A stretch of 64,000 nt of DNA, taken from the NCBI GenBank assembly GCA_910589305.1, contig CAJUTV010000011.1, positions 76,850-140,849 of the forward strand. The letters run 5' to 3'. The notes under the pieces are model-generated. The model saw only the letters and a list, made by a program, of their open reading frames with translations. It did not search any database and had not been told where the DNA came from. This DNA comes from an uncultured Lachnospira sp. (GTDB lineage Bacteria; Bacillota; Clostridia; Lachnospirales; Lachnospiraceae). The stretch's first letter is position 1. Every line of letters starts with the position of its first letter. The translations under genes and the position numbers were made by a program. Of the stretch, positions 1-8,810 are shown one piece after another.

Positions 1-2
1 AT

Positions 3-689
3 ATAACAGCTATTCTGGATAATAATCCAGATAAACAAGGTAAAGAGATGGAAGGTATTAAAATTGTATCTCCGTCAATTTTAGAAGGTAAAGACCCAAG
101 TACATATAAATTAATTATCTGTATAAAAAATTATACAAGAGTTTTAAAGCAAGCAAAGGCATTAGGTGCAATTAATATTGGAATATATGATACCAATATG
201 GAATATCCAAGAAAGCTTAAAACACCTATTTCTATAAATAAAGAAAAAGAAAGTACACCTAAAAAATATCATATAGGATACGTTGCTGGCGTATTTGATT
301 TATTTCATATAGGACATCTGAATCTTTTAAGAAGAGCAAAAGAGCAATGTGATTATCTTATTGTTGGTGTGGTGACGGATGAGGGCGTATATAAAAATAA
401 ACATACAGAAACATTTATACCATTTGAGGAACGATTAGAAATTGTACAAGCTTGCTGTTATGTTGATGAGGCGGTTGGTATTCCATATGAATTTTGTGAT
501 ACAAAAGATGCTTATTTAAAGTTTCAATTTGATGCACAGTTTTCAGGGAGTGATTATGTTGATGATTCTGATTGGAAAAGAAAGCAGATATTTTTGCGTG
601 AACATGGAGCAGAGTTGGTGTTTTTTCCATATACAGAAAGTGTTAGTTCATCAAAACTTAAACAAATAATTAATAAAAAATTAATATAA
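3..689 (+). CDS. Cytidylyltransferase-domain protein, 5' end outside window
   Basis: The frame is open from the window edge (in frame from base 3), so the true start lies upstream; 228 residues are visible. The first ~85 visible residues look like the second half of a Rossmann-like nucleotide-binding module (ILDNNPDKQG at residues 4-13) that recurs at the C-terminus of the next two proteins. The last ~140 residues are a cytidylyltransferase domain: GVFDLFHIGH at residues 96-105 is the HxGH nucleotide-binding motif, and TESVSSSKL near the end matches the second family motif (usually ISTT). By family it would join CMP to a polyol or amino-alcohol phosphate for surface glycan synthesis; the substrate cannot be read. 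It is the first of a co-directional glycan cluster. Confidence 0.85.
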   Translation: MTAILDNNPDKQGKEMEGIKIVSPSILEGKDPSTYKLIICIKNYTRVLKQAKALGAINIGIYDTNMEYPRKLKTPISINKEKESTPKKYHIGYVAGVFDLFHIGHLNLLRRAKEQCDYLIVGVVTDEGVYKNKHTETFIPFEERLEIVQACCYVDEAVGIPYEFCDTKDAYLKFQFDAQFSGSDYVDDSDWKRKQIFLREHGAELVFFPYTESVSSSKLKQIINKKLI

Positions 690-761
690 AAATAAAGGGA
701 TGTAAATATTAAGAATGTAAAATTTACTTATAATTAAACTAATTCATTATTAGGAGGATAT

Positions 762-2135
762 ATGATTAAAGTTTCAGTTTTGGTTCCTATATATAATGTA
801 GAAAAATATTTAGGTCAATGCTTAGAAAGTCTTTGCACACAGACACTTAAGGATATAGAGATTATATGTATTAATGATGGTTCTACTGATTCATGTGGTA
901 TGATTCTTGAATCTTATCAAAAAAAAGATTCACGTATTAAAGTTATAACAAAAGCAAATTCTGGATATGGAAATTCTATGAATATTGGATTGAATAATGC
1001 TTCTGGGGAATATATAGGAATCGTTGAAAGTGATGATTTTGTGGATTCTGATATGATGGAAAAGTTGTATAGCTGTGCAAAAAGTGAAAAAAATTGTAAT
1101 GATGGTCTTGATATTGTAAAATCAAATTGTTATTTCTATTCCCAAAATGAAGGAATTGAAAAAAATCAATATAATAATACGTTGGGGGAATTACCTCTAA
1201 ATAAGACAATAAAACCTATTCATTATCCTTCTCTATTTTTGAAAATGCAAACTATTTGGAGTGCGTTATATAAGAGGGATTTTCTTTTAAAAAATAATAT
1301 ACGATTTAATGAAACGCCAGGAGCATCTTATCAAGATGTATCCTTTGCATTTCAGGTATATGCCTGTGCAGAAACTATAAAATTAATACCAGAGGCGTAT
1401 TTGCATTATAGAATTGATAATGTTGCTTCTTCTGTAAAGTCGCCAAACAAAATTTTTTGTGCATGTGACGAAATGAATTATATTGATTCTTTTATAGACA
1501 AGAGAGGAATGGATATTATAAATCTGAAAGGAATAGCAAGCAGGCTTGGATTTAGAGTGTTTAAAGAAAATTATGAAAACTTGGCATCAGCATATCAATA
1601 TGCTTTATATATAAGGATGATAGAATATTTTAAAGAATATAAGGAAAAGCATTATATTGATAATCCATTATGGGAGCTTGAGGCAAAAGAAGAACTTAAC
1701 TATTGTATTGATAATCCAAATAAGTATTTTCTTGACACATGCAAATCATTTGAAGATAAAAGGATGAAATCGAATATTTGTAGAAATCAGGAAATATATA
1801 TACAATCAATTTTAGATGAAATTAAAAACAGTAAAAATATTATGATATATGGAGCTGGAATAATTGGGAAAGATTTATTGCATTATTTATTGAAACAAGG
1901 AATGAATAAGAATAATGTTAATTTTGTAGTGTCAAATGCTTCAGATAATCCAGATAAAATTGATGAAGTTTCAGTGATACAAATTGATGATATTCCTGAA
2001 ACTAAAAAGAATAATGTGGTTGTAGTTGCAGTAAGAGAACAGATTCAGTATGAAATTATGCAAGAATTAATTAAGAGAAAGTTTACAAATATAATAGCAG
2101 TGGATATTGAAATTCGTAAAAGATTGTTATATTAA
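762..2135 (+). CDS. Glycosyltransferase family 2 with C-terminal Rossmann-like module
   Basis: 457 aa, with start ATG placed by a strong upstream AGGAGG. Residues 1-230 are a GT-A fold family 2 glycosyltransferase: VSVLVPIYNVEKYL at the N-terminus, NDGSTD at 38-43 for the nucleotide-sugar, and ESDDF near 88-92 as the metal-binding DxD region. The middle is helical and unassigned. From about residue 358 a second domain starts with MIYGAGIIGKDLL, a glycine-rich Rossmann turn like those in the flanking proteins. Likely cytoplasmic or membrane-associated; it would add a sugar to a surface polymer, lipid carrier or flagellin. Only 3 to 35 bases separate it from the next ORF depending on that start, so the two are probably co-transcribed. 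Donor and acceptor are unknown. Confidence 0.88.
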   Translation: MIKVSVLVPIYNVEKYLGQCLESLCTQTLKDIEIICINDGSTDSCGMILESYQKKDSRIKVITKANSGYGNSMNIGLNNASGEYIGIVESDDFVDSDMMEKLYSCAKSEKNCNDGLDIVKSNCYFYSQNEGIEKNQYNNTLGELPLNKTIKPIHYPSLFLKMQTIWSALYKRDFLLKNNIRFNETPGASYQDVSFAFQVYACAETIKLIPEAYLHYRIDNVASSVKSPNKIFCACDEMNYIDSFIDKRGMDIINLKGIASRLGFRVFKENYENLASAYQYALYIRMIEYFKEYKEKHYIDNPLWELEAKEELNYCIDNPNKYFLDTCKSFEDKRMKSNICRNQEIYIQSILDEIKNSKNIMIYGAGIIGKDLLHYLLKQGMNKNNVNFVVSNASDNPDKIDEVSVIQIDDIPETKKNNVVVVAVREQIQYEIMQELIKRKFTNIIAVDIEIRKRLLY

Positions 2136-2170
2136 ATTTGTATATAAAAATAGTAAAGGAGAATTTTAAT

Positions 2171-3400
2171 GTGGAAATAGTTAGTTCAATTACAGGAATA
2201 GTATATTTAGAGTTTCCAAATCAAGGACTTGAAGATATTAAAACGGCTGGATTTAAGAATGTACTGTTAGATTTAAGCATATATTGTCCCGGACATAAAT
2301 TAAGAAGTTTTGAAACAAAGTTAAAACCTGAGCAGATAAAACAAGATTTTGATAAATTTATCAAAGGAGTACAAACAAAGAATCTTCAAGTGACAACAGC
2401 ACTTTTACCCTATTTGTTAAGAGATACCAAGCGAACAGACTTAAATGAATTGTTGTTACGTATTGGTAAAGATTGTATAAAAATGCTTGAAAATATAGGC
2501 TGTAAACACATTATTGCACGTCCATTGTACATAGGTGTTCCTTTTGATAAAGAATGGGAGATTAATAAGGCATATTATTTGGAGCTTGCTAAGGAATGTA
2601 AAAATAAAGATACGATGATACTTTTGCAAAATCAATGCAAGGATGTGAATGGACATCTCGTTAGAGGGGTGTGTTCCGATGAAAAAATAGCAGTAAAGTG
2701 GATTGATGAGTTAAATAAAGAGGCAGGCAGCCAGCGTTTTGGATTTTGTCTTGATGTAGGTGTTTGTAATATATGCGGGCAGAATATGCAGGATATGATT
2801 GTGACATTAGGAGAGCGCGTTAAAACCATTTTGATAAGTGATAATAACGGAATTGTTGAACAGACATTGCTGCCGTTTACAAGCAGGTCGAGTGATTCTA
2901 GTATAACGGATTGGCTCAGTTTAATAAGAGGTTTGCGTCAAGTAAAGTTTGACGGACAACTTGTAGCGGATTGTGCCGATACATCAAAAAATTTTTCACC
3001 TATTTTACGCCCACAGCTTATTGCATTATCAAAATCTATAATGGATTATTTTAAATGGCAGATTGAGCTTGAAACATCATTGAAAAAGTATCAATCTATT
3101 GTCCTTTTTGGGGCAGGAAACATGTGCCGTAATTTTATGAAATGTTATGGCGAACAGTATAAACCATTATTTACTTGTGACAATAATTCATCGATATGGG
3201 GAACAAAATTTTGTGGTCTTGAGGTAAAAAATCCAGAAGAATTAAAAGACTTGCCAAAGGATTGCGGCGTCTATATCTGCAATATGTATTACCGAGAAAT
3301 TGAACAGCAATTAAAGGATTTAGGTGTAGAAAATATTGAATTTTTTAATGATGAATATTTGTCGTCTTATTATGAAGACCGTTTGAAAAGAAGACAATAA
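2171..3400 (+). CDS. Degenerate sugar isomerase/epimerase-like TIM barrel fused to Rossmann-like module
   Basis: 409 aa. The frame is open further upstream, but GTG at 2171 has AAAGGAGA at the right distance and is preferred to a TTG at 2138. Residues 1-290 align by eye with the next gene product, an AP-endonuclease-2/xylose-isomerase-like TIM barrel. The metal-binding positions differ: DTGHAN there is DVGVCN here, HIHDNDG is LISDNNG, the Glu of CVENI is Gln (LLQNQ), and SFETAP is VADCAD. From about 308 a C-terminal domain starts with VLFGAGNMCRNFM, like the Rossmann module of the preceding protein. It is probably inactive as a metal-dependent isomerase and may act as a binding or scaffold protein; that role is inference. 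Confidence 0.8.
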   Translation: MEIVSSITGIVYLEFPNQGLEDIKTAGFKNVLLDLSIYCPGHKLRSFETKLKPEQIKQDFDKFIKGVQTKNLQVTTALLPYLLRDTKRTDLNELLLRIGKDCIKMLENIGCKHIIARPLYIGVPFDKEWEINKAYYLELAKECKNKDTMILLQNQCKDVNGHLVRGVCSDEKIAVKWIDELNKEAGSQRFGFCLDVGVCNICGQNMQDMIVTLGERVKTILISDNNGIVEQTLLPFTSRSSDSSITDWLSLIRGLRQVKFDGQLVADCADTSKNFSPILRPQLIALSKSIMDYFKWQIELETSLKKYQSIVLFGAGNMCRNFMKCYGEQYKPLFTCDNNSSIWGTKFCGLEVKNPEELKDLPKDCGVYICNMYYREIEQQLKDLGVENIEFFNDEYLSSYYEDRLKRRQ

Positions 3401-3455
3401 TAGATTGGTTTTTATAGTACATATTGCAAGTTGTAGAAAGGCAAGGTTAATTTAT

Positions 3456-4397
3456 ATGTTAAAGATTGGAGTACAGACAAAAACAGCCATTAACCATGAA
3501 AATCCCGCAGAAGGCTTTGAGCAAGTAAAAAAGGCAGGTTTTTCTTGTGTTGATTTTAGTTTAAATGAATATTTGCTCAATAAAACATTATATGCAAAAC
3601 AGTTAAATACTTTTTTTGATAAGACAGAGGAAGAATTGCAGGAATATTTTAGATTATTTAAGGAATGTTCAAAAAAGACAGGCATTGCTATTCATCAGAT
3701 GCATATGCCCTATCCGAATTATGTTCCAGAGGCTTCAACGCAGTTAAATGCTTATCTGAACAATGTTGTTGCTGTAAAAAGTATGCAGCTTTGTCATTAT
3801 TTAGACTGTAAATATATTGTCATACATGGTTTAAAATTGGCAAAATATTTAGGTTCAGAAGAAGCAGAATGGGAAATGACCGAGATGTTTTTAGATTTTC
3901 TAGCCCCTATGGCAAAAGAGATGGGTATTACCATGTGTGTTGAAAATATATATACCATGATTGGAAAACATATTTTGGAAGGACCATGTTGTGATGCAGT
4001 TAAGGCAGCAGAACGCATTGACCGTATGAATGATAAGTATGGGGCAGAAGTTCTTGGATTTTGTTTTGATACGGGACATGCAAATCTTGTAGGGATTGAT
4101 TTTGAGCGTTTTATTATGACATTGGGAGACCGGCTGAAAGTGTTGCATATACATGATAATGATGGTATTGCAGATTTACATCAAGTGCCGTTTACATTTA
4201 CCAAGACAAGAGAAAATAAACCATCGACGGATTGGGATGGATTTGTCAATGCTCTAAAAAATGTCAAGTTTGATAAAGTGCTTAGTTTTGAAACCGCGCC
4301 AGTGCTGGATTCATTCCCATTGGAAATGAGAGAAGATGCTTTAGCATTTATTGCCAAAATTGGAAGATATTTTGCAGAAAAGATTGAAAATAAATAA
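3456..4397 (+). CDS. Sugar phosphate isomerase/epimerase family protein (TIM barrel)
   Basis: 313 aa. The ORF is open from 3405, but ATG 3456 begins the domain (MLKIGVQTKTA) and has a GAAAGGCAAGG element upstream. It is a single AP-endonuclease-2-type TIM barrel. The expected metal ligands are present: Glu in MCVENIY, Asp and His in DTGHAN, His-Asp in HIHDND, and Glu in SFETAP. The family isomerises or epimerises sugars, sugar phosphates or inositols. It is a paralogue of the preceding protein, which has lost these residues, so the two may form an active/inactive pair. Placement among glycosyltransferases suggests it supplies an unusual sugar. Substrate is unknown. Confidence 0.86.
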   Translation: MLKIGVQTKTAINHENPAEGFEQVKKAGFSCVDFSLNEYLLNKTLYAKQLNTFFDKTEEELQEYFRLFKECSKKTGIAIHQMHMPYPNYVPEASTQLNAYLNNVVAVKSMQLCHYLDCKYIVIHGLKLAKYLGSEEAEWEMTEMFLDFLAPMAKEMGITMCVENIYTMIGKHILEGPCCDAVKAAERIDRMNDKYGAEVLGFCFDTGHANLVGIDFERFIMTLGDRLKVLHIHDNDGIADLHQVPFTFTKTRENKPSTDWDGFVNALKNVKFDKVLSFETAPVLDSFPLEMREDALAFIAKIGRYFAEKIENK

Positions 4398-4504
4398 AAC
4401 TGCAAACAAATGGAACGTAAGTAAAAAAAGATTATAAAAAATAAAGATTTGATTGAATAAAGATTCGATTCAATAAAGAATTAAACTGAAAGAGAGGTTG
4501 TGAT

Positions 4505-4543
4505 ATGTTGTTTTTATCAAGTACAGAGAACAGCATATTATAA
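4505..4543 (+). CDS. Possible 12-codon leader ORF before the large glycosyltransferase
   Basis: ATG at 4505 follows AGAGAGGTTGTGAT, which resembles a ribosome binding site, and reads MLFLSSTENSIL before TAA. The stop lies 6 bases before the ATG of the next gene, which has no clear Shine-Dalgarno sequence of its own. Re-initiation or translational coupling is therefore possible. The ORF is too short to judge by composition, and it may be chance. Confidence 0.3.
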   Translation: MLFLSSTENSIL

Positions 4544-4549
4544 ATTGTA

Positions 4550-6808
4550 ATGAGAAATAAATCACTTTCAATTGTTATATTATTGACATCCGAATGTGAG
4601 CATTTAAAACAAACATTGGATTGGCTATTAGCACAGTTTCAATCAGTTGAGACAGAATATATCATTGTTGATGCCGCTGATATTAACATTAATTTAGCAG
4701 ATTTATCACTGTCAAAAGATGATAGTAAGCTTGTGAAAATTATTAATCTTAGTGATAAGCTGTATCAAAGTATTGCTGAACTTAAAAATGATGTGATATC
4801 GTATGTTTCTGGCAAATATATGATGATGATTCATATGGCTGAAATTCAAGGTGATATAGAAAAAGATATTGATATTTCAGGCATTGTAAAGTATATGGAT
4901 TTGTATAATGGATATATTTTAAGTGATAAAGATATAGATAAAATAAATATGGATAAACCAATACAAATTGAAAATCCATTGTGCGAAAACCAAGATGAAC
5001 TATTAAAAAATTGTCAAAATAAAAAACAAATTTCGACATTGTATCAAGATAAAAATAGTGATTTAGAATATTGTCAATATCAAAATAGTACTTTAGCATC
5101 ATATCAAGATAGATTTCAAAAATATATCATAGAAGGCGATACGGATATTGCATTTTTATGTTTAAATGTAGAAATTGTTTTAGCTTTGTCTGGGTGGAAT
5201 CCTAGTATTATTTGCGGTGAAGATTATGAACTGATGCTTAGAATATGTGATATGGGAAGCAAAGAATTGCTGAATAATCCTATAATTTATAAGGGTTCTT
5301 CAATTCCTGACAATGGTGAAAATTTAGATAAATCTGTTATATCTATTATGCCTGCTGTTCTTCCCGTTTGTTATCAAGAGATAGGAAAACCTGTTTATCA
5401 GGATATGTATTATACCTATTCTTATATTTTAGGTAAATATGCAGATAGATTAAAAAAATGGAATTTGTTTGATAAAGCATTTCAAAATCGTTATAAAGAA
5501 GCCGTTTATTTTGGCATTGAGGACTATTTTGTTCATACTGCAGAGCAAATGATAGGGCGAAGCAGTGCGTTTTTTGCTGTGAATAATAAGACAAATCCCG
5601 TTGTTATTATTATGAATTCTTCTATGTGCAATGGGGCAATGCAATCGTTTGCAAAAGGTTTTGCCGATGCGTTAATAGAATTAAAGCAGGCAACGATAGT
5701 TGTTGATATTGATTTTATTAAAAAATATAACAATGAAAAGGATATTATTGAACAAAAAATTAATCATTTATTGACAGGCATTGCAGAGTGCGGCTGTAAG
5801 GCAGTTGTAGGATTTCAGACAGGCACGTTTGCAAGGCAGATGGAAGACGGCGATTTATGGGGAAATAAAGTGCCTTGTCCGAAATTTAATATTACATTTG
5901 ACCACCCATTATTTATTAGCTATTATCTTATGATGCCGATTAAAAGTCATTATATCTGTTCACAAGATGAGGGGTATGTAGGGTATATTAAAGAATATTA
6001 TCCAACTATAAAAGATTCATGGCATTTGCCGCCAGGCGGAATATTGCCTAAAAGTAAGAGCGACAGTTTAAATAAACGGAAGTGGGATGTGACATTTGTA
6101 GCCGTGTACTGCAATTACAGAGAGGGCGTCGCCGCTGTCCGAATGATGGAAAAAGAGGATAGAAGACTTGCTTTAAAGCTGATGATTCTTCTTAAAAACA
6201 ATCCAAATACGAGTGCAAGTGAAGGATTAAGGCAGGTACTTGATGCAGAGGGAATACAATTAGATAAAAAAGAATTTGTTGTCAAATTGCATCGCATGAC
6301 CGATGCTGTGCGTGCCATTCCATTTTATTACCGCGAAAAAATTGTAAAAATTTTAGTGGATGCGGGTATTGATATTCATGTATTTTCTAATACATGGAAC
6401 GATTGTCCATATGCAGATAATGAACATTTAATTATTCACAGTGATGTATCCTTTGAGGATGGCGTGGAAATTATGGCAGACAGTAAAATATCTTTAAATA
6501 TTATGAGCTGGCATAAGGGCGGAATGACCGAGCGTATTGCCAATGCTATGCTTGCAGGTTCTATATGTGTGACAGATACAACAAGTTATCTAAAAAAACA
6601 TTTTACAGATGGAAAGGATATTGTCTTTTTTTCATTGGAAGATATATATAGTCTGCCTCAAAAGATTAAAAATTTGCTGGCAGATGTGGATACTGCCAAC
6701 AAAATTGCAGCAAATGGCAAAGAAAATGCGTTAAAGCACCATACATGGCTTAATCGTGCAAGTGATTTTTTTGAGATTTTAAAAGAAATATTTTTAAACA
6801 GTAAATGA
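4550..6808 (+). CDS. Large two-part glycosyltransferase (GT2-like N-terminus, CgeB-like C-terminus)
   Basis: 752 aa. The N-terminal ~260 residues resemble a family 2 glycosyltransferase (LSIVILLTSECEHLKQTLDWL) with a low-complexity Gln/Asn/Asp-rich insertion around residues 140-190. From about residue 345 (PVVIIMNSSM) to 500 there is a DUF3880-like region ending in LPPGG. Residues 590-752 look like a glycosyl transferase 1_2 domain: DIHVFSNTWNDCP, then MSWHKGGMTERIANAMLAGS, the acceptor/donor loop typical of CgeB-type enzymes. It probably glycosylates a surface polymer or flagellin in the cytoplasm. It converges on the minus-strand gene at 6839 with 30 bases between. Domain borders are approximate. 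Confidence 0.8.
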   Translation: MRNKSLSIVILLTSECEHLKQTLDWLLAQFQSVETEYIIVDAADININLADLSLSKDDSKLVKIINLSDKLYQSIAELKNDVISYVSGKYMMMIHMAEIQGDIEKDIDISGIVKYMDLYNGYILSDKDIDKINMDKPIQIENPLCENQDELLKNCQNKKQISTLYQDKNSDLEYCQYQNSTLASYQDRFQKYIIEGDTDIAFLCLNVEIVLALSGWNPSIICGEDYELMLRICDMGSKELLNNPIIYKGSSIPDNGENLDKSVISIMPAVLPVCYQEIGKPVYQDMYYTYSYILGKYADRLKKWNLFDKAFQNRYKEAVYFGIEDYFVHTAEQMIGRSSAFFAVNNKTNPVVIIMNSSMCNGAMQSFAKGFADALIELKQATIVVDIDFIKKYNNEKDIIEQKINHLLTGIAECGCKAVVGFQTGTFARQMEDGDLWGNKVPCPKFNITFDHPLFISYYLMMPIKSHYICSQDEGYVGYIKEYYPTIKDSWHLPPGGILPKSKSDSLNKRKWDVTFVAVYCNYREGVAAVRMMEKEDRRLALKLMILLKNNPNTSASEGLRQVLDAEGIQLDKKEFVVKLHRMTDAVRAIPFYYREKIVKILVDAGIDIHVFSNTWNDCPYADNEHLIIHSDVSFEDGVEIMADSKISLNIMSWHKGGMTERIANAMLAGSICVTDTTSYLKKHFTDGKDIVFFSLEDIYSLPQKIKNLLADVDTANKIAANGKENALKHHTWLNRASDFFEILKEIFLNSK

Positions 6809-6838
6809 CATCAATATTAAAAAATATAATTAAAGTTT

Positions 6839-8023
6839 TTATGAATTAAATACAATATTAAAAATTTCATTTAAGCGCACCAAAAAGGTGTGCTTTTCTT
6901 TTACTTTTCCAAAGGCATTTGCTGCCATCTGTGTCCTTTGTGATTCATGTGAAAGGTAGTAGCTGCATTTATTTACTAAATCTTCCTTTGATTCATATAT
7001 GGCAATATCTTCATCTGGCACAAATACATCATATAAATCTGCCTGATAATTGGTCATCAGAAATCCGCCTGCACCGCAAATATCCATTGCACGAAGAGGG
7101 ATTCCTGTGCGAATGGAACGCAAAGAGATATTAAGGTTGATACGGCTTTGTGCAAAAGCAAAAGGACATTCATTATAGTAGTCAATTTCACCTTTATTGG
7201 AAATAAGAGGCAAATCTGGTGTAGGATTTGGCGTATAAAGATGAATATTGTAAGTTTTTCCTAACTTGGCAGAAAGTTCAGAAAGCAGAGAATAACGTTC
7301 TAAATTTGCAAGTTTTCTTGCAATAAAGTAGTTGGCATAAAGATAGGAAACCGTCTCTACACCATCTTTATTTGGCTTGACAGGAACACTTTTCTGTAAT
7401 TCTTCAATGATATTGCTTGTAAGCAGTTCTTCAATAAAAAAATATCCATATACTTTAAGCTGTGCATCCATAATGGCATCCAGATAACCAGATACATAAG
7501 GAGGAAGATTTTTAAAGCGTTCAAAAAGATTGTGCTTTTCATTATACATGGAGCCTACAAAAGATACATCACAGTGAAAATCTTTATTTAAAATTTGGCT
7601 TGGCGTTTGAGACAATTGTCTTATTAGCCGGTCACAGTTGACTGCCAGAGGGGTGTAATATACGGTATTAATGCCTTCTTTTTTAAAATCTTCATATAAT
7701 GCTTTATCAAATATAAATACATAATTGCATGGATTAATAATCGTGTAGGAATACAGTGCCACTAACGGGCTGTCATAGACAAAGGCAATATATGGAATAT
7801 TGTATTTTTTGCAGTTATTGGAGAGAACAGGGCTGTAATTAAAGGTAAATACACAGTCAAAATGTGTATTCATTGCCTCTTCAAACAATTGGTCAAATTC
7901 AGCGCTTACCCTTTCATAAATTAAAATAGTAGATATACGTTTATATTGATGTCCCATCTGTTTGAGTGTTTCACAGATGTCTTCCATTCCAAAATTATTG
8001 TGTTCAAATAGCAGTATGTTCAT
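6839..8023 (-). CDS. CgeB/DUF3880-type glycosyltransferase, paralogue 1
   Basis: 394 aa; ATG at 8023 is preceded on its strand by AATGGAGAATTAAT. The N-terminal half is of DUF3880 type (FTFNYSPVLSNNCKKYNIPY, then YDSPLVALYS), and the C-terminal half is glycosyl transferase 1_2-like (SQSRINLNISLRSIRTGIPL, MDICGAGGFLMTNYQ). Two other proteins of this window (8971-10155 and 10620-11825) share the same blocks, including a central GYLDAIMDAQLKVYG segment. In clostridia such proteins are often found beside flagellar or spore-surface loci, and a FliD-like gene lies 6.5 kb away, so flagellin or surface glycosylation is the likely job. Substrate is not readable. Confidence 0.82.
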   Translation of the reverse strand: MNILLFEHNNFGMEDICETLKQMGHQYKRISTILIYERVSAEFDQLFEEAMNTHFDCVFTFNYSPVLSNNCKKYNIPYIAFVYDSPLVALYSYTIINPCNYVFIFDKALYEDFKKEGINTVYYTPLAVNCDRLIRQLSQTPSQILNKDFHCDVSFVGSMYNEKHNLFERFKNLPPYVSGYLDAIMDAQLKVYGYFFIEELLTSNIIEELQKSVPVKPNKDGVETVSYLYANYFIARKLANLERYSLLSELSAKLGKTYNIHLYTPNPTPDLPLISNKGEIDYYNECPFAFAQSRINLNISLRSIRTGIPLRAMDICGAGGFLMTNYQADLYDVFVPDEDIAIYESKEDLVNKCSYYLSHESQRTQMAANAFGKVKEKHTFLVRLNEIFNIVFNS

Positions 8024-8154
8024 ATTAATTCTCCATTCTTATGTTGTTTCTTAATTTTTGAATTATACTTTTCACATTCTGTTTTTAATTTTGAAAAGTT
8101 TAAACAACGTTCCTTATGATACTAGCACCATATAATTACTACATCAATAAGGAA

Positions 8155-8625
8155 TTATCTGTGTTTTCTCAACTTTTCCAATATCGCTACAACGTCTGGC
8201 TGTGTTGGAGTGAATTTTATACCACGCTTCAACATACCCATGACTTTTCTCGCTTTCTGCTCAATTTCTTTGGCGGTATGCTCACTTGTCAACATCAAAT
8301 GATTTCCAGCAATTGTATATTCCCGTTCTATGTATTCTTCTGTTATTGGAAACATATCCTGTATCAAAAATACGCTCTCCCGACTGTCGTCCAATTTGAC
8401 GATATGAAGAATATCGCAGGGTTTCCCAGCTTTTTCTTTTTTCTCTATAATCTTTGTGTATTTATCAATACGGCTGGACAATGGTATCATCCAGTATATC
8501 CCAGTATTCGTATCCTCAAAACAGTAATAATGCGGTCTTGTTTGTGCCTTATTTCCTTTGAGATACGGGTCTGACATATCTTCAAAAAATTTATCTTTAA
8601 TAATATAAAAGCCTGTTTTCTTCAT
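8155..8625 (-). CDS. Type III toxin (ToxN/AbiQ/CptN family endoribonuclease)
   Basis: 156 aa; ATG at 8625 with GAGGACAGGCAA upstream. The N-terminus MKKTGFYIIKDKFFEDM followed by YYCFEDTNTGIYWMIPLSS fits the compact ToxN/AbiQ/CptN fold, whose members cut RNA and are held inactive by a repeat RNA. The decisive evidence is context: directly upstream on the same strand are a consensus promoter, two 45-nt tandem repeats and a short rho-independent terminator, the canonical type III order promoter-antitoxin RNA-terminator-toxin. Leaky readthrough of the terminator would set the toxin:RNA ratio. It most resembles what I recall of the CptN subgroup from gut Clostridia. It sits between two glycosyltransferase paralogues, which suggests insertion. 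Known relatives act in phage abortive infection. Confidence 0.88.
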   Translation of the reverse strand: MKKTGFYIIKDKFFEDMSDPYLKGNKAQTRPHYYCFEDTNTGIYWMIPLSSRIDKYTKIIEKKEKAGKPCDILHIVKLDDSRESVFLIQDMFPITEEYIEREYTIAGNHLMLTSEHTAKEIEQKARKVMGMLKRGIKFTPTQPDVVAILEKLRKHR

Positions 8626-8649
8626 TTGCCTGTCCTCATTACGGAAAAA

Positions 8650-8671
8650 TCCTTCGCCTTATGGCGAAGGA
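8650..8671 (-). terminator. Terminator between type III antitoxin repeats and toxin gene
   Basis: On the minus strand a 9-bp stem TCCTTCGCC/GGCGAAGGA with loop ATAA is followed by TTTTT. In type III loci this attenuating terminator lets only some transcripts reach the toxin gene. Confidence 0.85.
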
Positions 8672-8677
8672 CTATAC

Positions 8678-8767
8678 TTTCAACCCAACCATTTATATAC
8701 CGCATATTGGTCAGCGGTAAACTTTCAACCCGACCATTTATATACCACATATCGGTCAGTGGTAAAC
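8678..8767 (-). ncRNA. Type III antitoxin RNA: two 45-nt tandem repeats with covarying pseudoknot
   Basis: Two exact-length 45-nt repeats (8678-8722 and 8723-8767) that differ at four positions. Read on the minus strand each contains, in order, ACCGC, CCAA, GCGGT, TTGG (copy next to the toxin) or ACCAC, CCGA, GTGGT, TCGG (distal copy). The first pairs with the third and the second with the fourth, which is an H-type pseudoknot topology. All four differences are two compensatory pair changes, one in each helix, direct evidence that both helices form. Partial repeat remnants flank the array. Such RNAs are cut into repeat units by the cognate toxin and bind it. Confidence 0.88.
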
Positions 8768-8781
8768 TTTTTTGTACCTAC

Positions 8782-8810
8782 ATTTTAGCAAGCACAAAAA
8801 GGAAAGTCAA
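8782..8810 (-). promoter_or_regulatory. Promoter of the type III toxin-antitoxin locus
   Basis: Minus strand -35 TTGACT (8805-8810), 17-base spacer, -10 TAAAAT (8782-8787). A 9-bp inverted repeat (AAAGGAAAG / CTTTCCTTT, about 8798-8824) overlaps the -35 region and could be an operator. Confidence 0.8.

Noticed and set aside
2138..2170. Longer N-terminus (TTG start) of the degenerate TIM-barrel protein
   Set aside because: GTG 2171 has AAAGGAGA at correct spacing; the TTG has none.
8116..8574. Plus-strand ORF of 152 aa opposite the toxin gene
   Set aside because: It mirrors the toxin ORF, has no ribosome binding site, and its product is a Phe/Tyr/Ile-rich shadow. The minus-strand gene with promoter, repeats and terminator explains the region.
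8678..8767. CRISPR array
   Set aside because: The 45-nt units are directly adjacent with no spacers, and the differences are compensatory; no cas gene is present.
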